A stretch of DNA of 64,000 nucleotides from Streptomyces catenulae (GTDB lineage Bacteria; Actinomycetota; Actinomycetes; Streptomycetales; Streptomycetaceae). Position 1 is the stretch's first letter, and every line of letters starts with the position of its first letter. Both the position numbers and the translations under genes were made by a program. The DNA is taken from contig NZ_JODY01000018.1 in the NCBI RefSeq assembly GCF_000718015.1, positions 42,453 to 106,452 on the forward strand, read 5' to 3'. This document shows, piece by piece, positions 33,617 through 41,555 of the stretch. The notes under the pieces are model-generated. The model saw only the letters and a program-made list of their open reading frames with translations, made no database searches and was not told where the DNA came from.

Positions 33617-34618
33617 TCAGTCCACCGTCACGTAGTCGGGGCCGGAGTAGCGGCCGGTGCTGAGCTTCTGGCGCTGCATCAGCAGGTCGTTGAGGAGGCT
33701 GGAGGCGCCGAACCGGAACCAGTCCGGGGTCAGCCAGCGGCCACCGAGCGTCTCGTTGACCATGACCAGGTACTTCATCGCGTCCTTGGTCGTCCGGATG
33801 CCACCGGCCGGCTTCACACCGACCTGGACGCCGGTGGCCTCGTGGAAGTCGCGGACCGCCTCCAGCATCAGGAGGGTGACCGGCGGGGTGGCGTTGACGG
33901 AGACCTTGCCGGTCGACGTCTTGATGAAGTCGGCGCCCGCGAGCATCGCGAGCCAGGAGACCCGGCGGACGTTGTCGTACGTCTGCAGCTCACCGGTCTC
34001 GAAGATCACCTTGAGGTGGGCGGCGCCGCCGGCGGGCCGGGCGCACGCCTCCTTGACGGCCTTGATCTCCTCGAAGACGGAGCGGTACCGACCGGCGAGG
34101 AACGCGCCGCGGTCGATGACCATGTCGATCTCGTCGGCACCGGCGGCGACCGCGTCCCGGACGTCGGCCAGCTTGACCGGCAGTGCGGCGCGCCCGGCGG
34201 GGAAGGCGGTCGCCACGGACGCGACATGGATGCCGGAACCGGCGAGCGCCTCCTTGGCCGTCGCGACCATGTCCGGGTAGACGCAGATCGCGGCGACCTT
34301 GGGGACGGTGCGGTCGGTGGGGTCCGGGTTGATGCCCTTGGCGCACAGCGCCCGCACCTTGCCGGGGGTGTCGGCTCCTTCGAGCGTCGTCAGGTCGATC
34401 ATCGAGACGGCGAGGTCGATGGCGTACGCCTTCGCCGTCGTCTTGACCGAGCGGGTACCGAGGGCGGCGGCACGGGCTTCGAGGCCGACCTTGTCGACGC
34501 CGGGGAGGCCGTGCAGGAAGCGGCGCAGCGCGCCGTCGTCGGCGGTCACGTCCGCCATCGACGCCAGCCGCCCCGCGGCTTCCTTGCCGTATGCGGGAAC
34601 TGTGGTGGGCATGGTCAC
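33617..34618 (-). CDS. deoC: Deoxyribose-phosphate aldolase
   Basis: 333 residues from GTG 34618. There is no ribosome site, but -10 TATGCT (34625-34630) ends six bases before the GTG, so I take the leaderless start; ATG 34612 is the alternative. Class I aldolase motifs: TTLEGADTPGKVRALC, VAAICVYPDMV, IDMVIDRGAFL, LKVIFETGELQ, ADFIKTSTGKVSVNATPPVT (Schiff-base Lys) and VGVKPAGGIRTTKDA. It splits deoxyribose 5-phosphate into glyceraldehyde 3-phosphate and acetaldehyde. It is first of a three-gene operon with the two ALDH proteins, under the palindrome at 34632. Confidence 0.95.
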   Translation of the reverse strand: MTMPTTVPAYGKEAAGRLASMADVTADDGALRRFLHGLPGVDKVGLEARAAALGTRSVKTTAKAYAIDLAVSMIDLTTLEGADTPGKVRALCAKGINPDPTDRTVPKVAAICVYPDMVATAKEALAGSGIHVASVATAFPAGRAALPVKLADVRDAVAAGADEIDMVIDRGAFLAGRYRSVFEEIKAVKEACARPAGGAAHLKVIFETGELQTYDNVRRVSWLAMLAGADFIKTSTGKVSVNATPPVTLLMLEAVRDFHEATGVQVGVKPAGGIRTTKDAMKYLVMVNETLGGRWLTPDWFRFGASSLLNDLLMQRQKLSTGRYSGPDYVTVD

Positions 34619-34624
34619 GAGGGG

Positions 34625-34653
34625 AGCATATCTACGCGCGTAGCAGCCTGTCA
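34625..34653 (-). promoter_or_regulatory. deoC promoter with the operator inside its spacer
   Basis: Minus strand: -35 TGACAG (34653-34648), 17-bp spacer, -10 TATGCT (34630-34625), then six bases to the GTG. The 12-bp palindrome lies wholly within the spacer. Confidence 0.8.
34632..34643. promoter_or_regulatory. Nucleoside-regulon palindrome before deoC
   Basis: Perfect CTACGCGCGTAG between the -35 and -10 of the deoC promoter, the classic place for a repressor. Confidence 0.87.
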
Positions 34654-34807
34654 TCCCCCGGGGGAAGGTCGGACGGGTGGGCGCGTGGCGGGCGCCGCGG
34701 GCGTACGGGCCGCGGGCGCGCGCCCCGTCGGCCCGGCCGCGGCGATCCGCCCGACCGATGCCGTAACGCAATGTCCGGCATCCGGACGGTCAGGCAGAAT
34801 CGGCAGC

Positions 34808-35428
34808 ATGACGCGCCAGGATTCCGCCAGCACGGCCCCGCAGAAATACGCCGAGCGCAGCTACCGCTCGCCCATGGGCCTGGTCGGCGGCGCCCTGCTG
34901 ATCGCCCTCGGCCTCTGGCTCGGCGGCGACGCCTTGGTCCGCGGCGCCCCGGAGACCAAGCTGACCGCGCTCTTCGCGCTGGTGCTCGGCGTGCCCCTGG
35001 TGGCCGCGTTCACCCTGCGCCCCGTGGTGAAGGCGGGCGAGGAGCGGCTGCTGGTCCGCAATCCGTTCCGCACCCTGACGCTCCCCTGGGGCGCGGTGGA
35101 GGACCTCCGGGCCTCCTTCTCCTGCGAGGTCTTCACCACCGGCGGCCACAAGTACCAGCTCTGGGCGGTCCCGGTCTCCCTGCGCCAGCGCAAGAAGGCC
35201 GGACGCCAGGCGGCACGCGGCTCGGCCCCGCGCCGCTTCGGTCTGGGCGGGGACGCGCCGGTCCCGCGCGCGATGGCCGACCAGACGATGGACGAACTGC
35301 GCGAGATCAAGGAGCAGGCGGCCCACCGGGAGGGCGCGTCCGGCGAGCCGGTGGTGCGGTGGGCTTACGGGATCATCGCCCCCTGCGTGGTGGGCGTGGT
35401 GGGGCTGGCGGTGATGCTGGCGGTGTAG
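34808..35428 (+). CDS. PH-domain (bPH6-like) membrane protein
   Basis: 206 residues from ATG 34808; CAGAAT lies seven bases upstream, so probably leaderless. Two N-terminal membrane helices (VGGALLIALGLWLGG and LTALFALVLGVPLVAAF), then a PH-like domain (VKAGEERLLVRNPFRTLTLPWGAVEDLRASF, FTTGGHKYQLWAVPVSL), a charged linker, and a C-terminal helix IIAPCVVGVVGLAVMLAV. Such proteins are common in actinobacteria and of unknown function. It is divergent from deoC, with about 190 bases between. Confidence 0.88.
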   Translation: MTRQDSASTAPQKYAERSYRSPMGLVGGALLIALGLWLGGDALVRGAPETKLTALFALVLGVPLVAAFTLRPVVKAGEERLLVRNPFRTLTLPWGAVEDLRASFSCEVFTTGGHKYQLWAVPVSLRQRKKAGRQAARGSAPRRFGLGGDAPVPRAMADQTMDELREIKEQAAHREGASGEPVVRWAYGIIAPCVVGVVGLAVMLAV

Positions 35429-35450
35429 GAGCGCGCTCCGCTCCGCGACT

Positions 35451-35496
35451 GCGGGCCTGTTCTCCGTCCACCGCGGTGGACGGAGAACAGGCCCGC
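35451..35496. terminator. 46-bp perfect palindrome, bidirectional terminator
   Basis: GCGGGCCTGTTCTCCGTCC... reads the same on both strands across 23 bp each side, centred on CCGCGG (35471-35476), between the PH gene and the convergent mutase. Confidence 0.8.
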
Positions 35497-35517
35497 AGGC
35501 GTGAAGGCTCCCGGCTG

Positions 35518-37197
35518 TCAGATCCCGGCCGCCGCCGAGAGGTCCTTCTTCAGCTCGGCCAGGACCTCCGCCGCCCGTTCCCGCGCCGCCGGGAGCGCGT
35601 CCGCCGAGGCGACCGGCAGGACGACCTCCAGGTAGCACTTGATCTTCGGCTCGGTGCCGCTCGGGCGGACCACGACGCGACCGGCCGACACACCGCGGTC
35701 CGCGGCACCGGCGAGCGTGTAGCGCAGGCCGTCGGTGGGCGGCAGCGTGTCCGTGCCGCGGGCCAGGTCCTCGGCCTCGGACACCGGGAGTCCGGCGAGC
35801 GTGGCCGGGGGAGCCTCGCGCAGGCGGCGCATGGCGTCCGCGATCAGGGAGAGGTCCTCGACGCGGACCGACAGCTGGTCGGTGGCGTGCAGACCGTATT
35901 CGACGGCGAGGTCGTCCAACAGGTCGGTGAGGGTCCGGCCGGAGCGCTTCAGCTCGGCGGCCAGTTCGGTGATCAGCAGGGCGGCGGTGATGCCGTCCTT
36001 GTCGCGGACGCCCTCGGGGTCGACGCAGTAGCCCAGCGCCTCCTCGAACGCGTACCGCAGGCCGTCCACCCGGGCCAGCCACTTGAAGCCGGTCAGCGTC
36101 TCCTGGTACGGGAGCGTCGAGGCGGCGGCGATCCGGGAGAGGAGGGAGGAGGAGACGATGGTGGTGGCGAAGGTGCCGGTGGCCCGCTTGCTGACGAGGT
36201 GGGCGGCGAGGAGTGCGCCGACCTCGTCGCCGCGGAGCATCCGCCAGCCCGCGTCGGTGCCGGGCGCGGGCACGGCCACCGCGCAGCGGTCCGCATCCGG
36301 GTCGTTGGCGATGACGATATCGACGCCGGGGCCCGCGGCGCGGGCGGTGGCGAACGACAGGTCCATCGCGCCGGGCTCCTCCGGGTTGGGGAACGCGACG
36401 GTCGGGAAGTCCGGGTCCGGCTCGGCCTGTTCCGCGACGACCAGCGGCGCGGGGAACCCGGCGCGGGCGAACGCCGCCAGCAGCGTGTCCCGGCCGACGC
36501 CGTGCATCGGGGTGTAGACGACCCGGGCATCGCGCGGCGAGCCCGGGGTGAGGACCGCGTCGGTGCGCTCCAGGTAGGCGGCGAGGACGTCGTCCCCGAG
36601 GGTCTGCCAGCCGGAGTCGGGGCGCGGTACGCCGTGCAGCGGGCCGACCGCGGCGATCTCGGCGGCGATCTCACCGTCGGCGGGCGGCACGATCTGGGAG
36701 CCGTCGCCGAGGTAGACCTTGTAGCCGTTGTCGCGCGGCGGATTGTGGCTGGCGGTGACCTCGACACCGGCGACCGCGCCCAGCTGCCGGATCGCGAACG
36801 CCAGGACCGGCGTGGGCAGCGGGCGCGGCAGCACCGCGGCGCGCAGCCCCGCGCCGACCATCACGGCGGCCGTGTCGCGCGCGAAGTCGGCGCTCATGTG
36901 GCGGGCGTCGTAGCCGATGACGACGAGACCGTCGCCGTCGCCGCGGCCCTTGAGGTACCCGGCGAGACCGGCGGCGGCGCGGATGACCACCGCGCGGTTC
37001 ATCCGCATCGGCCCCGCGCCCAGCTCCCCGCGCAGCCCCGCGGTGCCGAACTGCAGCGTCCCGGCGAACCGGTCGGCCAGCTCGGTCAGGTCACCGGCGT
37101 CGATCAGCCGGGACAGCTCGTCGCGGGTCTGCGGGTCGGGGTCCTCGGCCAGCCAGGTCTGGGCGAGACGGATCAGCTCCGCGGGGTCGGTGGCCAC
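35518..37197 (-). CDS. Phosphosugar mutase (phosphomannomutase/phosphopentomutase type)
   Basis: 559 residues from GTG 37197, with GGAG six bases upstream. Alpha-D-phosphohexomutase family: FGTAGLRGELGAGPMRMN, active-site loop TASHNPPRDNGYKVY (phospho-Ser), metal loop IANDPDADRCAV, GDEVGALLA and phosphate-binding VRPSGTEPKIKCYLEV. Length fits the PgmA/PMM2-like branch that includes 5-phosphoribomutases. It follows PNP on the same strand 155 bases later. In this setting conversion of (deoxy)ribose 1-phosphate to 5-phosphate is the likely role, which would feed DeoC. Sequence alone does not exclude glucose or mannose phosphates. Confidence 0.9.
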   Translation of the reverse strand: MATDPAELIRLAQTWLAEDPDPQTRDELSRLIDAGDLTELADRFAGTLQFGTAGLRGELGAGPMRMNRAVVIRAAAGLAGYLKGRGDGDGLVVIGYDARHMSADFARDTAAVMVGAGLRAAVLPRPLPTPVLAFAIRQLGAVAGVEVTASHNPPRDNGYKVYLGDGSQIVPPADGEIAAEIAAVGPLHGVPRPDSGWQTLGDDVLAAYLERTDAVLTPGSPRDARVVYTPMHGVGRDTLLAAFARAGFPAPLVVAEQAEPDPDFPTVAFPNPEEPGAMDLSFATARAAGPGVDIVIANDPDADRCAVAVPAPGTDAGWRMLRGDEVGALLAAHLVSKRATGTFATTIVSSSLLSRIAAASTLPYQETLTGFKWLARVDGLRYAFEEALGYCVDPEGVRDKDGITAALLITELAAELKRSGRTLTDLLDDLAVEYGLHATDQLSVRVEDLSLIADAMRRLREAPPATLAGLPVSEAEDLARGTDTLPPTDGLRYTLAGAADRGVSAGRVVVRPSGTEPKIKCYLEVVLPVASADALPAARERAAEVLAELKKDLSAAAGI

Positions 37198-37352
37198 GTG
37201 ATGCTCCTGACGACGGTGGGTGGGGCGGGGATGCGCGGGACGGGACCGGTGGCGTCCGGACGGGCCGGGCGCCGGGTGGCGTACGGGGCCGGGGCGGGCG
37301 GGGCCGGGCGCGGTGTCCGCCCCGGACCGGCCGCCCGCCCCGGCCACCGGGC

Positions 37353-38174
37353 TCAGAGCTTGCCGAGCACCTGGGCCAGCAGGCTGCCCATCCGGGTCGC
37401 GGAGTCGCGGCCGGCCTGCAGGACCTCTTCGTGGTTGAGCGGCTCGCCGGTCATGCCCGCGGCGAGGTTGGTCACCAGGGACAGACCCAGCACCTCGGCG
37501 CCCGCCTCACGGGCGGCGATGGCCTCCAGCACCGTCGACATACCGACCAGGTCGGCGCCGAGCGTGCGGATCATCCGGATCTCGGCGGGCGTCTCGTAGT
37601 GCGGCCCGGGGAACTGCGCGTAGACGCCCTCCTCCAGGGTCGGGTCGACCTCCTTGCACAGGGCGCGCAGCCGCGGCGAGTACAGGTCCGTCAGGTCGAC
37701 GAAGTTCGCACCGGCGATCGGGGAGGTGGCGGTGAGGTTCAGGTGGTCGCTGATGAGCACCGGCTGACCCGGACGCATCCCGTCGCGCAGACCGCCGCAC
37801 CCGTTGGTGAGCACGATCGTCTTGCACCCGGCGGCGACGGCGGTGCGCACGCCATGCGCCACGGCGGCCACGCCGCGGCCCTCGTAGTAGTGCGTACGGC
37901 CGAGGAAGACCAGCGCGCGCTTGTCACCGACGCGGTACGAGCGGATCTTGCCGCCGTGGCCCTCGACGGCGGGCGGCGGGAAGCCGGGCAGCTCGGTGAC
38001 GGGGAACTCGTGCTCGGGCGCGCCCAGCGCCTCCGCGGCCGGGGCCCAGCCGGAGCCCATGACCAGGGCGACGTCGTGGCTCTCGGCGCCGGTGAGTTCG
38101 CGCAGGCGGGCGGCGGCGTCCCCGGCGGCGGCCTGCGGGTCGCGGGCGGGGTCCGTGGTAACAGATGCGTTCAC
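37353..38174 (-). CDS. Purine nucleoside phosphorylase (trimeric type)
   Basis: 273 residues from GTG 38174. Family motifs: [81 protein letters not shown] and [10 protein letters not shown], where Glu and Asn of the purine site are kept (specific for 6-oxopurines). It cleaves (deoxy)inosine and guanosine with phosphate. TACCCT lies seven bases before the GTG with no ribosome site: another leaderless start. The regulon palindrome is at 38200. Confidence 0.95.
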   Translation of the reverse strand: MNASVTTDPARDPQAAAGDAAARLRELTGAESHDVALVMGSGWAPAAEALGAPEHEFPVTELPGFPPPAVEGHGGKIRSYRVGDKRALVFLGRTHYYEGRGVAAVAHGVRTAVAAGCKTIVLTNGCGGLRDGMRPGQPVLISDHLNLTATSPIAGANFVDLTDLYSPRLRALCKEVDPTLEEGVYAQFPGPHYETPAEIRMIRTLGADLVGMSTVLEAIAAREAGAEVLGLSLVTNLAAGMTGEPLNHEEVLQAGRDSATRMGSLLAQVLGKL

Positions 38175-38199
38175 GCGGACGAGGGTAGCGGGAAATCTC

Positions 38200-38211
38200 C
38201 TACGCGCGTAG
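38200..38211. promoter_or_regulatory. Nucleoside-regulon palindrome before PNP
   Basis: Perfect CTACGCGCGTAG, 26 bases upstream of the PNP start codon and covering the expected -35 region of its leaderless promoter (-10 TACCCT, 38187-38182 on the minus strand). Confidence 0.85.
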
Positions 38212-38302
38212 ATGCCGCTGCGTACGGGGCCGGAAGGGGCCGGTGGAAGGGGCGCGTGGGCCGGTCGGGGCGGGCCGGTCGGGGGCGCGCCGCCGTGGCG
38301 CC

Positions 38303-38740
38303 TCAGCAGGGGCGCTTGCGCAGCTCCATGACGTAGTCGTGCGGGGCGCCCGCCGACTCGGCGGCGTCGGCGATCTCGCCCAGATAGCGGGCGGACGGCA
38401 GCCCGCCCTCGTAGCCGTTGAGGACGTAGAGCCAGGTGGGCTCCTCGCCGTCGAGGGTGTGCACCCGCACCCGCATCCGGCGGTAGATGTCGAGGCCGAC
38501 GCCCTCCCAGCGGTCCATGGAGTCCTCGTCCATGGGGGCGATGTCGTAGAGCGCGACGAAGACCTGGGAGCGCGGCGCCTCCACGATGGTGGCGAGGGCG
38601 CCCTCCCAGCCCAGCTGCTCGCCGCCGAACGTGAGCCGCCAGCCGTTGAGCCAGCCGGTGCCGCGCAGCGGGGAGTGCGGTGCGCGGCGGGACATCAGCC
38701 GCGCGTCGAGGTTGCCGGCGTACGCGGCGTAGAGCGACAT
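38303..38740 (-). CDS. Gamma-glutamylcyclotransferase-fold protein
   Basis: 145 residues from ATG 38740. [18 protein letters not shown] (the family has YGSNL here), [28 protein letters not shown] (acidic catalytic region) and [29 protein letters not shown]. The BtrG-like fold acts on gamma-glutamyl amines. The true substrate is unknown. Divergent from the flavoprotein gene. Confidence 0.85.
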   Translation of the reverse strand: MSLYAAYAGNLDARLMSRRAPHSPLRGTGWLNGWRLTFGGEQLGWEGALATIVEAPRSQVFVALYDIAPMDEDSMDRWEGVGLDIYRRMRVRVHTLDGEEPTWLYVLNGYEGGLPSARYLGEIADAAESAGAPHDYVMELRKRPC

Positions 38741-38863
38741 GGTTCGAGGGTACGGGAGGCGGGCCCGCGCGCTCCTGGGGAACGGAGGATCCGGAGCCGG
38801 GAAATCCGCCGCCCGCCGCACCCCGCCGGGAAGCTCCGCGCGGCGTGCGGGACAATGGAGGGC

Positions 38864-40300
38864 GTGACTCGGATCGTGATCATCGGTGGCGGACCCGGCG
38901 GATACGAAGCGGCCCTGGTGGGCGCCTCGCTCGGCGCGGAGGTGACCGTCGTCGACTGCGACGGTCTGGGCGGGGCGTCGGTGCTGACCGACTGCGTCCC
39001 GTCGAAGACTCTCATCGCGACGGCCGAGGTGATGACGACCTTCGACTCCTCGTACCAGGAGCTGGGCATCATCGTCGAGGACGGCACGCCCGACCCGGAG
39101 CGGCCCGCCCGCGTCGTCGGCGTCGACCTCGGCAAGGTCAACCGCCGCGTCAAGCGCCTCGCGCTCGCCCAGTCGCACGACATCACCGCCTCGGTGACCC
39201 GCGCCGGTGCCCGTGTGCTGCGCGGTCGCGGGCGGCTGGAGCCGGGGCAGGCCACGGACGGCTCCCGCAAGGTCACCGTCACCGCCGCCGACGGCACCGA
39301 GCAGACGCTGATCGCCGACGCGGTGCTGATCGCCACCGGCGCGCACCCCCGCGAGATCCCGGACGCCCTCCCCGACGGCGAGCGCATCCTGAACTGGACG
39401 CAGCTCTACGACCTCGACGAGCTGCCCGAGGAACTGATCGTCGTCGGCTCCGGTGTCACCGGCGCCGAGTTCGCCGGTGCCTACCAGGCGCTCGGCTCCC
39501 GCGTCACGCTCGTCTCCTCCCGCGACCGGGTGCTGCCCGGCGAGGACCCGGACGCCGCCGCCGTCCTGGAGGACGTCTTCCGCCGCCGCGGGATGAACGT
39601 CATGGCCCGCTCCCGCGCCGCCGCCGTCAAGCGCGCCGGTGACCGCGTCGAGGTCACGCTCGCCGACGGCCGGACGATCTCCGGCACCCACTGCCTGGTC
39701 GCCGTCGGCTCCATCCCGAACACCGCCGGGATCGGTCTGGAGGAGGCCGGGGTCCTGCTGAAGGAGTCCGGGCACATCCACACCGACCGGGTCTCGCGCA
39801 CCTCCGCGCCCGGCGTCTACGCGGCGGGCGACTGCACCGGCGTCTTCGCGCTGGCGTCGGTCGCCGCGATGCAGGGCCGCATCGCGATGTACCACTTCCT
39901 CGGCGACGCGGTCACGCCGCTGAACCTCCGGACCGTCTCCGCGAACGTCTTCACCGACCCGGAGATCGCCACCGTCGGCTACTCCCAGGCGGACGTCGAC
40001 GCGGGCAAGATCGACGCCCGGGTCGTCAAGCTCCCGCTGCTGCGCAACCCGCGCGCCAAGATGCAGGGCATCCGCGACGGCTTCGTGAAGATCTTCTGCC
40101 GTCCGGGCACCGGCATCGTCGTCGGCGGTGTGGTGGTCTCGCCGCGCGCCAGCGAACTGATCCACCCGATCTCGCTCGCGGTCGACAACAACCTCACCGT
40201 CGAGCAGATCGCCAGCGCCTTCACGGTCTACCCGTCGCTCTCCGGCTCGCTCGCCGAGGTCGCGCGGCAGCTGCACACCCGTAAGGCGGCGAACGAGTAG
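38864..40300 (+). CDS. LpdA-type flavoprotein, NAD(P)H quinone oxidoreductase-like
   Basis: 478 residues from GTG 38864 (an in-frame ATG at 38855 is the alternative; no good ribosome site for either). FAD motif [17 protein letters not shown], then [18 protein letters not shown]. In lipoamide dehydrogenases this segment carries C-x4-C; here only the second Cys remains, so the disulfide cannot form. [15 protein letters not shown] motif [40 protein letters not shown] and dimer domain [13 protein letters not shown] follow. The pattern fits mycobacterial LpdA, which reduces quinones rather than lipoamide. The C-terminus also lacks the HxxE pair ([20 protein letters not shown] instead). Confidence 0.88.
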   Translation: MTRIVIIGGGPGGYEAALVGASLGAEVTVVDCDGLGGASVLTDCVPSKTLIATAEVMTTFDSSYQELGIIVEDGTPDPERPARVVGVDLGKVNRRVKRLALAQSHDITASVTRAGARVLRGRGRLEPGQATDGSRKVTVTAADGTEQTLIADAVLIATGAHPREIPDALPDGERILNWTQLYDLDELPEELIVVGSGVTGAEFAGAYQALGSRVTLVSSRDRVLPGEDPDAAAVLEDVFRRRGMNVMARSRAAAVKRAGDRVEVTLADGRTISGTHCLVAVGSIPNTAGIGLEEAGVLLKESGHIHTDRVSRTSAPGVYAAGDCTGVFALASVAAMQGRIAMYHFLGDAVTPLNLRTVSANVFTDPEIATVGYSQADVDAGKIDARVVKLPLLRNPRAKMQGIRDGFVKIFCRPGTGIVVGGVVVSPRASELIHPISLAVDNNLTVEQIASAFTVYPSLSGSLAEVARQLHTRKAANE

Positions 40301-40523
40301 CCGCCTTCGGGGCGCCGCGGGTTGGAACGTTTGTGCCTCGGGTGCGCGCGGCGGGTGAGGGGCGCCGGGGCCGGATCCCGGGCGCCCGGCGCTGACCAGC
40401 GATCATGTCGCCGCGGCCGGGCGGGAGTTCGGGGTAGGAGCCTTCTATACCACTCGGTCACCCGCGGCGTGCACAATTTCCGTTAATTGGTGCAACCTGC
40501 TGAAAACAGACGGTCGTTGGCGT

Positions 40524-40539
40524 TACTGTCAGTTTCGTG
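40524..40539 (+). promoter_or_regulatory. Leaderless promoter of the DeoR gene
   Basis: -10 TACTGT (40524-40529), seven bases, then GTG 40537; no Shine-Dalgarno. A weak -35 CTGAAA lies 18 bases upstream of the -10. Confidence 0.6.
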
Positions 40540-41496
40540 TTCGCTGCAGAACGTCGCCAATTGATCCTTGAAATGGTGCGGGCCAACGGAGCGGTGTCGC
40601 TCCGGGAGCTCGCCCGTGTCGTCCAGACCTCCGAAGTGACCGTACGCCGGGACGTACGCGCGCTGGAAGCGGAAGGGCTCCTCGACCGCCGACACGGCGG
40701 AGCGGTCCTCCCGGGCGGTCTCGCCCGGGAATCCGGTCTGCCCCAGAAATCCCATCTCTCGACCGCGGAGAAGACGGCCATCGCCGATCTCGCCGCGGGC
40801 TTCGTGGAGGAGGGGGAGGCCATCGTCGTCGGAGCCGGCACCACCACCCAGGAGCTGGCCCGTCGGCTCGCCCGGGTGCCCGGACTGACCGTCGTCACCA
40901 ACTCCCTGCTGGTCGCCCAGGCGTTGGCCCATGCCAACCGCGTCGAGGTCGTGATGACCGGCGGGACGCTGCGGGGCTCCAACTACGCGCTGGTGGGCAG
41001 CGGTGCCGAGCAGTCGCTCCAGGGGCTGCGGGTGTCGCGCGCCTTCCTGTCGGGCAGCGGGCTGACCGCCGAGCGCGGGCTGTCCACGTCCAACATGCTC
41101 GCCGCCAGCGTCGACCGGGCCCTCGTCCAGGCGGCGGGCGAGGTGGTGGTCCTCGCCGACCACACCAAGCTCGGCGCCGACACGATGTTCCAGACCGTCC
41201 CGACGGACCTCATCACCCGGCTGGTCACCGACGAGCCCCCGGCCCACGACGACCGCGCCGCGACGGAGTTGCAGGCCCTCGCCGACCAGGGCGTACAGAT
41301 CGCGGTGACGGGCAGCGCCGCCGGTGCCACCCCCGCCACCGCGGACGGCGCCGCCGACCGGCGCGGCCACCGCCGGGAGGTGCCGCTCCCGGGCCAGCGC
41401 CGCAACCACCCGCCCGGCGGCGCGGCCGCTCCGCTCCGCTCCGCCTCCCTGGGCGACGCCCCCCGCGTCGCCGATCTCGCCCCCCGCCGCCGCTGA
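40537..41496 (+). CDS. DeoR/GlpR family transcriptional regulator
   Basis: 319 residues from GTG 40537. N-terminal winged helix (ERRQLILEMVRANGAVSLRELARVVQTSEVTVRRDVRALEAEG, then RRHGGAVLPGG, the DeoR signature) and a sugar-phosphate isomerase-like sensor domain (KTAIADLAAGFVEEGEAIVVGAGTTTQELARRL, VTNSLLVAQALA, VMTGGTLRGSNYALVG, VLADHTKLGA). The last 60 residues are Arg/Pro/Ala-rich and unlike the family. DeoR proteins respond to phosphosugars, and deoxyribose phosphates are a known ligand type. Being in the same neighbourhood, it is a candidate for the palindrome-binding repressor, but it carries no copy of the palindrome at its own promoter. Confidence 0.92.
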   Translation: MFAAERRQLILEMVRANGAVSLRELARVVQTSEVTVRRDVRALEAEGLLDRRHGGAVLPGGLARESGLPQKSHLSTAEKTAIADLAAGFVEEGEAIVVGAGTTTQELARRLARVPGLTVVTNSLLVAQALAHANRVEVVMTGGTLRGSNYALVGSGAEQSLQGLRVSRAFLSGSGLTAERGLSTSNMLAASVDRALVQAAGEVVVLADHTKLGADTMFQTVPTDLITRLVTDEPPAHDDRAATELQALADQGVQIAVTGSAAGATPATADGAADRRGHRREVPLPGQRRNHPPGGAAAPLRSASLGDAPRVADLAPRRR

Positions 41497-41543
41497 GACG
41501 TCCCGGGGCCCGGCGGCACGTCCGCGGGGCCCCGGGAGGTCTC
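41495..41543. terminator. Bidirectional terminator between DeoR and helR
   Basis: GAGAC-g-TCCCGGGGCCC (41495-41511) pairs with GGGCCCCGGGA-g-GTCTC (41527-41543): 16 paired bases with one mismatch. Confidence 0.7.
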
Positions 41544-41555
41544 AGTACGCCGGGG

